Below, piece after piece: positions 1 through 7,040 of a stretch of 12,325 nt of DNA. Position 1 is the first letter of the stretch; each line of letters opens with the position of its first letter. The translations under genes were made by a program, and so were the position numbers. The DNA comes from Chrysochromulina tobinii. Taxonomy: Eukaryota > Haptophyta > Prymnesiales > Chrysochromulinaceae. The notes below the pieces were generated by a model. That model was not told where the DNA came from. It saw only the letters and a program-made list of their open reading frames with translations, and searched no databases. The stretch covers positions 1 to 12,325 of the forward strand of contig JWZX01000694.1 of NCBI GenBank assembly GCA_001275005.1, written 5' to 3'.

Positions 1-574
1 TCTTCTAGCCTTCCCTGGCGCCCTGGGGCGCCTGCGGCGCCGTTTTCTTTTTTTTCTTTTCCGCCCCACACTACGGAAAAAAAGCCGACTTGTCCGCACA
101 CATACGTGATATTTCACGATTCACCCTGCACCGACTGCCATCGCGGTGTAATCGCGGTGCGTGTCATGTGTTTAATCATGTGTGTGGCGGAACATATCCG
201 ATATTCCGCTATTCGACAACGTTGCGACAACGCGTATAGTCCCCGTACCGCCGCCTCGACGCTCCCACATTTCGTGTCCCGCGGACCCGCGCGGCATGGT
301 CGATCCGATGTTGAGATTCTATCTATAGCGGCGCGGAGATCAAACTGCCTGCATGTGAGCCTCATGGTCCGGCACCATGATGGAGTCGCATGTCTATCCC
401 TACAAAGTCTGCGTGTGCGATTCGGATCACATATGCGCGTACTCGAACCGCGGATGGACTACCGCATGCCCCCCCTCTGCTTTGCCCTTTGTCTTTACCC
501 GTGGTCGCGCGGAATCTGGATGCATGAGAAAGGCTGTGACTCTTCCTCCAGCGCGCGGCACCATATAAGGCGCT
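1..574. other. Intergenic region downstream of the EF-hand gene, no gene seen
   Basis: The stretch begins with GC-rich short palindromes (GGCGCC-type, about 17-41) followed by a pyrimidine-rich tract dominated by T runs at about 42-62. An open frame of about 160 codons exists on the plus strand (106-591). Its translation is rich in Cys, His, Arg and Met with no recognisable motif or repeat, and it runs into the 3' end of the minus-strand EF-hand gene, so I treat it as chance. The part next to 574 should hold the 3' UTR of the EF-hand gene, but I could not pick a polyadenylation signal with confidence. Confidence 0.6.
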
Positions 575-1912
575 CTACTTGCGGCTGGTAGTGCACGAGA
601 ACATCGAGAACAATCTGAAGAGGGCTTGGACCAGATCGTTATCTGACTCAGTATTGTCGGCCAACTGGCGATCCCAAGAGACACTCCTCTTCCTGCGCTG
701 CGCACTCGCCCCGTTGAGGAAGCGCAGCTGAATATGCGGGTTGGCTTCGGAGCATCTGAGCCCGGCGCTCGCAAAGAAGCGTAGGTGCGGGTTGGCCGCG
801 GACGTGGCGAACGCACCAGCACCTCGAGCGGCGTAGCGCATCAGGTCCATCTCTGATGCAGACGTCCTGATGGCAGGGCGCACGTGGATGGACGGCTGGA
901 TGCGAGGCGGGGGCGAGGGCGGCTGGAAATCATCTTCCTCTTGCACTTCCTCCGACCCTCCATCCTCTGCCTCTAGGTCTGTCTGCTGGTCTGCTGGTCT
1001 TACTTCCTGGCCTGTCTGCCTGTCTGCCCCTTCTTGGTCTGTCTGCTGGTCTGACTCTTCGTCTGACCCCTCGTTGTTGTTGTTCGAACGAGGACGACGA
1101 GGTCGAGGAGAAAGTTGTTGTTCCTCCTTGTCGAGCGTGGGTCGCTGGAGTGAGCTTGTGAGTAGGTCGGGAGCGTCGAATGGCGCTGGCAGGAAGTCCT
1201 CGCACGCGCTCGAAACATGCGGTTCTTCGGCGTCCTGAAGGACCTCGTCTATAAGGGGGCGATCCGAGCCGCCATGCTCGCTCGGGCTGTTGCCGTTACC
1301 GTTGCCGTTTGGGTGGTGCCCCCTGGTCGGGTAGATGCCCTTGATGTCCATGCTGTTCGAGTCATTCATACACATGTTCTTACGATTCGGGCCATTATCG
1401 GTTGCGCCATCACAGCTCGCGTCGTCACCGTTCGTGTCGTGCGTTCCTGTCAGTGCAAATGAGTGCATCCTGTTTGGCGGCTCGGTGGCTAGTGCCTTTG
1501 TCAAGATAGCCTGCGCTAGTGCGTTTGCGAGTGCCTTTTCTCGGATTCGCTTGGTGCAGAGACGTGCGAGCTTGGATCTGATGCCCGCCTGCAGCTTGAT
1601 GACGCAGGCATGACGCACAGCGCTTTCCAAGATGGCCTTGAAGCAGGAGAAGAAGTCGTCCCTCTGTAGGTTGCCCTCCCCACTCTTATCGCAGAGCCGC
1701 ACCAGCTTGCGAATCCGGTCTACAGGTGGCAGCTGAAGGTGCATCTCTGCCGAGATGCGTCGGATCAGGTCGACGACCTCCTCCAGGTCCATGACGCCAT
1801 CTCCATTATGGTCCGCGGTGACAAAAGTGGCCCTTGCGTAACGTTGCCTTTCCTTTTTGTTCATCAATAATGTTGTGGCCCATCTGAATGCTGTCTTATT
1901 GCTCGATTCCAT
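575..1912 (-). CDS. EF-hand and IQ-motif protein with a long acidic disordered region
   Basis: The predicted protein has about 445 residues. A canonical calcium-binding EF-hand loop, DHNGDGVMDLEE, lies at about residues 34-45. A second, weaker loop at about 75-86 (DKSGEGNLQRDD) ends in Asp instead of Glu and probably binds calcium poorly. An IQ-like motif, LQAGIRSKLAR, follows at about 107-117 and fits the LQxxxRxxxxR pattern that recruits calmodulin or light chains. The middle, about residues 140-345, is low-complexity and acidic, with NGNGNGN and repeated DQQTD runs. The C-terminus turns basic and hydrophobic again (KRSVSWDRQL, then VQALFRLFSMF). The likely role is a calcium sensor or scaffold; no specific orthologue is recognised. 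A GTG lies six bases upstream, but ATG at 1912 is the first ATG in the frame and the frame is closed by a stop at 1979-1981. An upstream exon cannot be excluded. Confidence 0.82.
   Translation of the reverse strand: MESSNKTAFRWATTLLMNKKERQRYARATFVTADHNGDGVMDLEEVVDLIRRISAEMHLQLPPVDRIRKLVRLCDKSGEGNLQRDDFFSCFKAILESAVRHACVIKLQAGIRSKLARLCTKRIREKALANALAQAILTKALATEPPNRMHSFALTGTHDTNGDDASCDGATDNGPNRKNMCMNDSNSMDIKGIYPTRGHHPNGNGNGNSPSEHGGSDRPLIDEVLQDAEEPHVSSACEDFLPAPFDAPDLLTSSLQRPTLDKEEQQLSPRPRRPRSNNNNEGSDEESDQQTDQEGADRQTGQEVRPADQQTDLEAEDGGSEEVQEEDDFQPPSPPPRIQPSIHVRPAIRTSASEMDLMRYAARGAGAFATSAANPHLRFFASAGLRCSEANPHIQLRFLNGASAQRRKRSVSWDRQLADNTESDNDLVQALFRLFSMFSCTTSRK
976..1053. repeat. 18-bp direct repeat with a 60-bp period inside the EF-hand gene
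   Basis: The 18-mer GGTCTGTCTGCTGGTCTG occurs at 976-993 and again at 1036-1053, exactly 60 bp (20 codons) apart, with degenerate GTCTG units between and after. On the minus strand it encodes the DQQTD runs of the acidic linker. It looks like in-frame expansion by slippage or unequal exchange in a disordered segment. Confidence 0.8.
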
Positions 1913-2452
1913 CGGCACCGACGATGCGCGAGCAGCAGTAGCAAGGAATGAACAGGAATTGTAAGCCAGCCAAATTTGCTAAATATGGTTATGCCGAATG
2001 AAATTCAGAGTCAAGTCAAGTCAAGTCATCACGTCTTGACTTCAGTGACTTGACGTGACTTCACGTGACTTCAGTCCGAATTTCCCGCCACATGATTGCT
2101 GACGAACACAATTTTTACAAGTAGACGATCTCCGCTCCTGGAGTGCTCCTGGTGGCGCTGGCGGACACGGGTCGAAACCTGATCTCCAAAAACACTAAAG
2201 GGTTTCGGGACGAAACTCGAGCCAGAGGTTTCCCCTGTTGAGTTTCCGTCTGTTACCAGCGTATCCGCTCAATAAACAAAATCGGCTCTAACTACTAACA
2301 CCAACACGCTTTTTCAAACGGACTTTCACGTTTCACAGAATCGAAGTTCGGAAATCCGTAATCCCACATACTCAGGTAGTTAACAACAAACCACCCCAAA
2401 CCCTAATTTCGAATTATGCAAGGAAACGAAGACTGCATTCGGAAGATGCCGC
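1913..2452. other. Intergenic region between the LRR gene 3' end and the EF-hand gene
   Basis: This 540-bp stretch is markedly more AT-rich than the flanking genes and carries no credible ORF. It should contain the 3' UTR of the LRR gene (upper part) and the promoter of the EF-hand gene (lower part). The one organised element is the AGTCA/TGACT array at 2009-2070, listed separately. Confidence 0.6.
2009..2070. promoter_or_regulatory. Array of four AGTCA and four inverted TGACT pentamers
   Basis: Four perfect tandem AGTCA pentamers occupy 2009-2028. They are followed by four copies of the reverse complement TGACT at 2037-2041, 2046-2050, 2056-2060 and 2066-2070, spaced 9, 10 and 10 bp, close to one helical turn. 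TGACGT (2051-2056, a CRE/bZIP-type core) and CACGTG (2062-2067, a G-box/E-box) are embedded. The array lies about 100-160 bp upstream of the EF-hand ATG at 1912, a reasonable place for an activator cluster. The two halves could also form an imperfect cruciform. The regulatory role is inference. Confidence 0.45.
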
Positions 2453-3596
2453 TCACGATGGCCCTCTCTGCCGCTTGGCCGCTGGTCCTTCAGTGGTCGT
2501 TGGCGGCGGTTCGCGGTCGGCCGCCTCGAGCATGCGGATGACCTCCACGGACGCGGCCATCTCCTTGGTGTACTGCGCGACGTAGCCGACGATACGCTCG
2601 GCTTCCCACGTTCGGCTCGGCGTGGGCAGCGCTCGCTCGCTCGGACTGAGGCGCAGCACCCACGACTGAGCCTCGAGGGCGACCGCGTTCGACTTGGCGA
2701 GAGTGCGCTGCGCATTCGGCAGCGGCGTGTCGAAGCCATACAGGCTGCGCACCTGGCGCACGGCCGCGGGGCTCACGCCATTTGGTGCTCGAGAGGGCGA
2801 GGTACTCCAACTGCTTGAACACGCGGCCGTACGGCGTGCCCTTCTCGACGATGGCCACGAGCTTGCCCCACGCCCCGCGTCTGTGAGTCGCACGCTAGAG
2901 AGCTCGAGCCAACGGAGATCGGGCACGCCCCAGCCCAGGCAGGCTCGGGTCCGGATGACGCGTGTAGTACGTGAGGTAGTCGAGCGCCGCGTCGGTGAGC
3001 GGCGTGCACGCGAGGGAGAGGCGCTCGAGCCGCGTCAGTGGCAGCACAGCCGACACGGCTGCGTCCGTTAAGCGCGACAAGCCCGTCAGGTTGAGCGAGG
3101 TGAGCGTGGAGCAGCGCGAGAGGCGCGCAACGCCCGCGTCGCCCACGTCCGTCCACGACACGTCGAGCACCGCCAACGCCGGCAGCCGTGCCGCAAAGTC
3201 CATGCCCTCGTCCCCGACGAAGCGGCAGCCTGTCAGGCGCACCGAGCGAAGAGAGCCGACAGAGCCGAGTGATCCGAGCGACGCGTTGGTCAGCCACTTG
3301 CCCGCATCGGACAAGTCGAGGGCCTCGATGCGCCAGCACGCGCGCACGAACGGGAACATGTCGGCGCAGCTCGGCGAGCGCTCGTGCCGCTTGAGCAGCG
3401 CACGCACCTCCTTCCACACGACCTTCGAAAGCTCCACTGGGAGCCCATCGAGTACCGAGCGTGACGAGCTCGCCCAGCCTCGTGAGAGCGCGGCGGCGGC
3501 CAGCTGGGCGAGCTGCGGGAAGCCGCCCGGCTCGGCAGCAGCAGCCACCGCCGACGCAGAAGAGTCAGCGGGCTCTGCCACAGCCGTGAGCGTCAT
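2453..3596 (-). CDS. AMN1/F-box-type leucine-rich-repeat protein, frame broken by three single-base indels
   Basis: The ATG at 3596 opens an N-terminal Ala/Ser-rich segment, then LPVELSKVVWKEVRALLKR at about residues 52-70, which could be an adaptor-binding helix of F-box-like type (weak). From about residue 90 onward come LRRs of the cysteine-containing/AMN1 class with the recurring L-TDA-G/A signature (for example LTDAAV, LTDAAL). Homology continues in another frame from about 2930 (VPDLRWLELSSVRLTDAG), another from about 2874 (KLVAIVEKGTPYGRVFKQ), and back from about 2782 (NGVSPAAVRQVRSLYGFD) to the TGA at 2453. Each switch needs one base: one surplus at 2928-2931, one missing near 2873-2876, one surplus at 2781-2783. 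All three sit in homopolymer runs. The net reading would be about 380 residues ending in a basic KRQR tail. It is either a recent pseudogene or an intact gene with consensus errors. AMN1/FBXL-type proteins often act as ubiquitin-ligase substrate receptors; that role is not shown here. Confidence 0.75.
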
Positions 3597-3628
3597 CGCG
3601 CCGACGAGTCGCCGCTTGCTGGGCCGCT

Positions 3629-3821
3629 CTATCGCGGCCGGACGATTCCGATACGGGTGTCCTTCTCGGACTGCTTCGCGTCCTTGGAGTCTGCCTGCTC
3701 CGGCTGCTTTCCCTTATTCTTTTGCGCGAAGTACTCTTCGCGGTCGTCGGGCTTGAGCTCGATGCGGGTGGGCTTGCGGCGAAGAATTTCTGCTGTTCTT
3801 TGCGGGGGAGTTGGCCCTCTC
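3629..3821 (-). CDS. CDC26: APC/C subunit CDC26 (APC12) homologue, conserved exon
   Basis: The frame reads ILRRKPTRIELKPDDREEYF and, after a short Lys/Gln-rich middle, ends with DTRIGIVRPR and TAG at 3629-3631. The first part matches the CDC26 family signature LRRKPTRLELK-DD-EE, and the end matches its conserved RIG element. CDC26 is a small TPR-binding subunit that stabilises APC6/CDC16 in the anaphase-promoting complex, a nuclear/cytosolic E3 ligase. From the Leu-Arg-Arg motif on, the protein has about 52 residues, shorter than the roughly 85 of human. The family starts at Met directly before LRRKP; here that codon is ATT (3785-3787) and no ATG exists in this frame. The exon start at 3821 is set by a strong acceptor, with CTAAC at 3843-3847 and CAG at 3822-3824. 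Recognition is firm; the start is unresolved. Confidence 0.85.
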
Positions 3822-3936
3822 CTGTGCACAAATAAGGAACGAGTTAGATGGTAAGAGCAACGGATGACAAGTTGGTGGTCCAACGCGCGCGCAAGATATT
3901 GATCCCGACATCGACCTTTACTCTCGGCGCACTCAC
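3822..3936 (-). other. Probable intron upstream of the CDC26 exon
   Basis: On the minus strand the acceptor is CAG at 3824-3822, preceded by a pyrimidine-rich T/C stretch and a perfect CTAAC branch site at 3847-3843, about 20 nt away. The best donor is GTGAGT beginning at 3936 (intron of 115 nt). An alternative donor is GTGTGA beginning at 3951. Neither donor joins an upstream ATG in phase with the CDC26 frame, so the intron may lie in the 5' UTR or the first exon may be elsewhere. Acceptor confidence is good, donor confidence is low. Confidence 0.55.
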
Positions 3937-4201
3937 TCGAAGTTTTCACACCTGTGATTTGCTGTGAAAGTGATCGAACTTCACCCGGAGACGGCGTTCT
4001 TGCTTCATAAAATAGTGGTTCAGCACGGCAGGTGAAGGCGCGCAATCCCGGCTTCACCTGGCGCAGGACTGGCGGTGTTGGGCTGTTTTTCAGAAAATGT
4101 CAGCCTGTGGCTAAGTGTCACCAAGAACAAGACCAACCGCACGGTTTCTCACAAATGGTGGCCGTTCGACCCGCGCATGTGTGCTACTACATAACTTGTA
4201 A
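3937..4201. other. Region between CDC26 exon and the PX/IQ gene 3' end
   Basis: This stretch should contain the CDC26 promoter, any first exon and the 3' UTR of the next gene. One minus-strand ATG at about 4008 opens a 20-codon ORF (MKQERRLRVKFDHFHSKSQV), but it is out of phase with the CDC26 exon. A 9-bp inverted repeat, CAGGTGAAG at 4029-4037 and CTTCACCTG at 4052-4060, is separated by 14 nt. Nothing else was recognised. Confidence 0.45.
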
Positions 4202-5433
4202 CTACTCGCCGCACGCCCTCTTCACCGCCTCGCATGCGTCCGTAAACGGGACGATGTCCACAAGGCTGGCGTTGTCGTCGCTACTTCGCCGGCGCAGCCG
4301 CGCGCAAGCACGCTGCATGGGAGCGTACGTGCTTGCGCAGGTGGAGACTGTCACTTCGATGTCCGTGCTGTGATTGGGCCCGACCGCAGGCTGTGCGTTG
4401 CACACCTCCGACGTGTTGCATGCATGCATTGTGGAGTCACCGCTGAGAGTGGTCGAGTGCAACAAGATCGAGGCGACGGCGATGGCAAACGCGCCACCAC
4501 GGCCGCGTGTTGCGGGTGAAGGGTCGGGCAGTGGTTCGTTGACTGCCGCTTCGAGAGCTTGGGCGCAGCGCCGCCGCGCCAAGCCGCGCCAAGAGGCCGC
4601 GCCAGGAGGCCTGCAGGTGCTGCGCAGCGGCACCACGCCGACGCTCGAGCGTGCGTTTGTTGATCTCGAAGAATTGGTCGATCGTGACGTGCCTGGTCAG
4701 GCCGCTGCCGGCAGACGCGAGCGTGGGGCACGGCGCTCGCAAGTCCACAAAGTGTTGCATGCCGTCGAGGAACCAGCGGACGAGAAGTGTCTTGAGATGA
4801 AGTACCCAGAAACCCGTGTGAAGTACCGCGGGCACAGTAGCGGGTGCCGCCGTCGCAAGCGACTCGGGCAGCGCTACTGGCACCGTATCATGCAGCGCTT
4901 CGAGCAGCGTGTGCGCCTCGCACTCGGCAATGAGGCCATTTAGGAAGATCGGCAACTCGCGCGCTTGGGGTGGGGGCTCGCACCCGAGAAGGCGGCAGAG
5001 ACTCAAGACGTCGGCATGGCTGCGAATGATCGAGTACTCCAAATCATCGGCACGGGCGATTTGAAGCTCAAAATGAGCGTAGCTGTCGACAAACCCGCAG
5101 CAAACTCGCAAGACACGCAGTGGTGGCGCTGCGATGACGGCGCCCCTTGGCTTAGTCGGGGTGACGTAGCTCGCTTGTTTGACGGCGGTCTGGAAAGGGG
5201 CAGAGTCGAAGAACGCGGGCAGATCTAGCACGCTGACCGGCGAAGAAGCGTCTCCCGAGTCTCGGTGTACGTTCCCGATCTAGCACGTGGGCAGCGTGTG
5301 AAGGATGCCCTCCACCAATCCCTCGACAACGTCATCCTCGAGCGACTCGATGCGGGCCTGGAGCTCGCGGTGTGCGTCGCGGCAGCTCTCAATCTCGCGA
5401 TGGTCAATGTTGAAATTCTTGAACCGCCATGTG
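4202..5433 (-). CDS. Putative PX-domain/IQ-motif protein, spliced, 5' end unresolved
   Basis: Exon A (5433-5287) reads WRFKNFNIDHREIESC and continues with a charged amphipathic stretch (ARIESLEDDVVEGLV), likely coiled coil. It begins after TTCGCAG with a CTGAT branch-like site. A 54-nt intron removes an in-frame TAG. Exon B continues VLDLPAFFDSAPF. The segment FVDSYAHFELQIARADDLEY, followed by SHADVLSLCRLLG and LPIFLNGLIAECEAHTLLEAL, has the strand-strand-helix plus C-terminal helix pattern of a PX phosphoinositide-binding domain (tentative). Further on, HLQASWRGLLAR resembles an IQ motif. This frame runs to TAG at 4437. A one-base shift in the TT at 4591-4592 would instead give a more protein-like tail to TAG at 4202, and a longer IQ match. 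The 5' exon was not found; ATG at 5491 is a candidate but needs a non-GT donor. A gene is likely; the function is not established. Confidence 0.5.
5233..5286 (-). other. 54-nt intron with flanking 11-bp direct repeats
   Basis: The minus-strand frame of the PX/IQ gene is interrupted by TAG at 5280-5282. Removing GTGCTAG...GGTCAG (5286 to 5233, 54 nt) joins CCC AC to C GTG CTA, giving Pro-Thr-Val-Leu-Asp-Leu-Pro with the frame kept. The donor context and the first exonic bases of the acceptor are the same 11-mer, CGTGCTAGATC, at 5287-5277 and 5232-5222. The removal restores a plausible protein across the site, which supports the intron. Confidence 0.65.
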
Positions 5434-5645
5434 CTGCGAACACAGGATCACCAATCAGGCCAAGCCGGCGGGCGCAGGTTGAGCGCGCCATGGGGAGAGT
5501 CTGCGCGGTGCGGGTGCGCAGCGAAAAAAGTAGGCAGAGTGTCACACCCCCTCGCTCACACGCTCTTTCGATCGAATTCCTAATACGACTCTTTCGATTC
5601 CACTCATAGTCGTGAAAGGCATCTGGGAGGCAGCGCCTTGTGTCG
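5434..5645. promoter_or_regulatory. Divergent intergenic region between PX/IQ gene and TMEM237-like gene
   Basis: The minus-strand PX/IQ gene and the plus-strand TMEM237-like gene diverge here, so both promoters and perhaps a small first exon of the former must lie in about 210 bp. It includes a local AT-richer patch around 5560-5600. I saw no TATA box and no RFX X-box half-site GTTGCC, which would have been expected under animal-type ciliary regulation. Assignment is by position only. Confidence 0.35.
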
Positions 5646-7040
5646 ATGTGTCTTGGTGACAGTGTGACCCAGCGCCGCCGCCGCCGGCAGCAAGCGCCGC
5701 AGCCGGGAGACGAAGAGGCTTGCTGCGACGAGTCGACCACGGCCGCCTCAGCCAGGGCGTCCGCCGAGGACGAGAACACGCCGCCTGTTTCTGCTGGCTC
5801 AAAAGCTGCCAACCGCCGTCAGCGCCGCAACAGGCAGGAGCCAGAGCCCACAGAGGAGGAGGTCGAGCTCCCGGGGAGACGCATGAATGCGCGTGCCGCC
5901 GCCTCCGACGTGCCGCCCGAACCGCCTTCGCCGGCGTCGACGGACGCGAGCGGCTCCAACGCAAGCGAGGGCGCCGCAAAGATGTCGCGCAGCGAGCGGC
6001 GACGGCTGGAGGGCAGCCTGGCGCCGGCGCGCAGCCTTTTGCCGGTGCGCAAGGGCCCGCTGCCCGAGGAGGAGCGGCGGTTGCTTGAGATGCCGATCAA
6101 GCTCGATAAGGGCGACCTCTTTCGAGGCGGCGCACCCCAATTCCTCCACGAGCCGCCTGCGCCTGCGCTTGGCAACGTGACCCTCAGCTACGTGGAGATA
6201 GCGGGCGCGATGGACGCAGGCCGTTTCAGGTGCATATCGCGCGACTTCAAAGGGAGCGCCGATCCCGGGGGATCCGGCCACGGGCCGATGGCGGGTGGGC
6301 CGCAGGCGCGGGGCTTCGAGGCCGGGCGTCGGGAGCCGCTCAGATTCGGTCCGAGTGGGGGCACGCAGGTCGTGATGCTCTGCATTGGCATCGCGCTGAA
6401 TGTCGCGCAGGGCGCGCTCGCTGGCCTGACGCTGATGATGCTTGCGGTGCACCCGTGGCCCGACGAGGCTGCCCCCACGCTCTTGCGTCCGATGACCTTT
6501 GCGCCGCTCGTGGTTCCTATGCAAAGGGTGCAGCACGTACTCGCTAGCTTCTCCTTTCTCGGAGCGGCGGACTTGCACGCCGCCTCGCCAAGCTACGGGA
6601 GCGGCCTCGTGCTGCTCATCTACGTGGGCGTCATCATCACCCTCGTGCTCGAGCTGCCCACGGACGTGGGCCTTACCATCGGGCGGGAACGTCGGCAGGC
6701 GGTGCTCGTCGAGGCGCTCGACTTTTCGCAGGGCCTGAACACGACCATGCGCGTCGCACCCGACGGCAGCCTCGTCTTCGGCCAATCCGCCGAGGTGCTC
6801 GAGGCGCAGCCGTTCAAGGACTCTTTCATGCCCGAGAGGCTCGCGAGCATGCAATTCGAGCCGCACACGCGCGACTTCTTCGAGACGGCTCTCTCTGAGA
6901 AGCAACTCAGCTTTTGGACCTCGCTGCTCTGGACGCGCGCCGTGCTCGCGACCATCAGCTGGGTGCTCTTTACCCTGATGCAGGCGGGGTGGGCCTTCAC
7001 CGTCCCGCCTGTCTCGATCGACCGCTCCCAATCCACCTAG
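5646..7040 (+). CDS. TMEM237-like four-pass membrane protein (ciliary transition zone family)
   Basis: The protein has about 464 residues from ATG at 5646 to TAG at 7038-7040. A GTG two codons earlier is not a likely eukaryotic start. Residues 1-150 are disordered and strongly basic/acidic (QRRRRRQQ, NRRQRRNRQEPEPTEEEVE). A conserved-looking segment LDKGDLFRGGAPQFLHEPP follows at about 153-171. Four hydrophobic segments lie at about 242-268 (ALNVAQGALAGLTLMMLAV), 285-308, 320-338 (LVLLIYVGVIITLVLEL) and 428-448 (VLATISWVLFTLMQAGW), with a roughly 90-residue loop before the last. This order (long charged N-tail, three clustered TMs, a loop, last TM, short tail) and the local pattern SEKQLSFW...SWVLF fit TMEM237, a transition-zone protein mutated in Joubert syndrome 14. 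The match is from pattern, not a search; another tetraspan family is possible. There is no intron, and base composition is like its neighbours. Confidence 0.6.
   Translation: MCLGDSVTQRRRRRQQAPQPGDEEACCDESTTAASARASAEDENTPPVSAGSKAANRRQRRNRQEPEPTEEEVELPGRRMNARAAASDVPPEPPSPASTDASGSNASEGAAKMSRSERRRLEGSLAPARSLLPVRKGPLPEEERRLLEMPIKLDKGDLFRGGAPQFLHEPPAPALGNVTLSYVEIAGAMDAGRFRCISRDFKGSADPGGSGHGPMAGGPQARGFEAGRREPLRFGPSGGTQVVMLCIGIALNVAQGALAGLTLMMLAVHPWPDEAAPTLLRPMTFAPLVVPMQRVQHVLASFSFLGAADLHAASPSYGSGLVLLIYVGVIITLVLELPTDVGLTIGRERRQAVLVEALDFSQGLNTTMRVAPDGSLVFGQSAEVLEAQPFKDSFMPERLASMQFEPHTRDFFETALSEKQLSFWTSLLWTRAVLATISWVLFTLMQAGWAFTVPPVSIDRSQST

Noticed and set aside
106-591. 161-codon plus-strand frame near the window start
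   Set aside because: No motif, odd Cys/His/Met-rich composition, and it overlaps the EF-hand 3' end. Length is unremarkable for GC-rich DNA.
2762-2787. A 24-nt GT-AG intron (GTGAGC...GCCAG) as cause of the third LRR frame break
   Set aside because: Its length is a multiple of three and would not correct the frame; one surplus base in the TTT run does.
5280-5282. In-frame TAG in the PX/IQ gene as possible stop-codon recoding
   Set aside because: A clean 54-nt GT-AG intron removes it and joins the frame. TAG also ends other genes here (EF-hand, CDC26, TMEM237-like, TPR-kelch), so reassignment is unlikely.
5417-5434. Joining ATG at 5491 to the PX/IQ exon through GTGATCCTGTGTTCGCAG as an 18-nt intron
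   Set aside because: Too short for a normal intron and it does not bring the ATG frame into the exon frame.
6229-6372. Possible intron in the TMEM237-like gene between TTCAG/GTGCAT and CACGCAG/GTCGTG
   Set aside because: Donor and acceptor phases do not match, so splicing would shift the frame before TM1.
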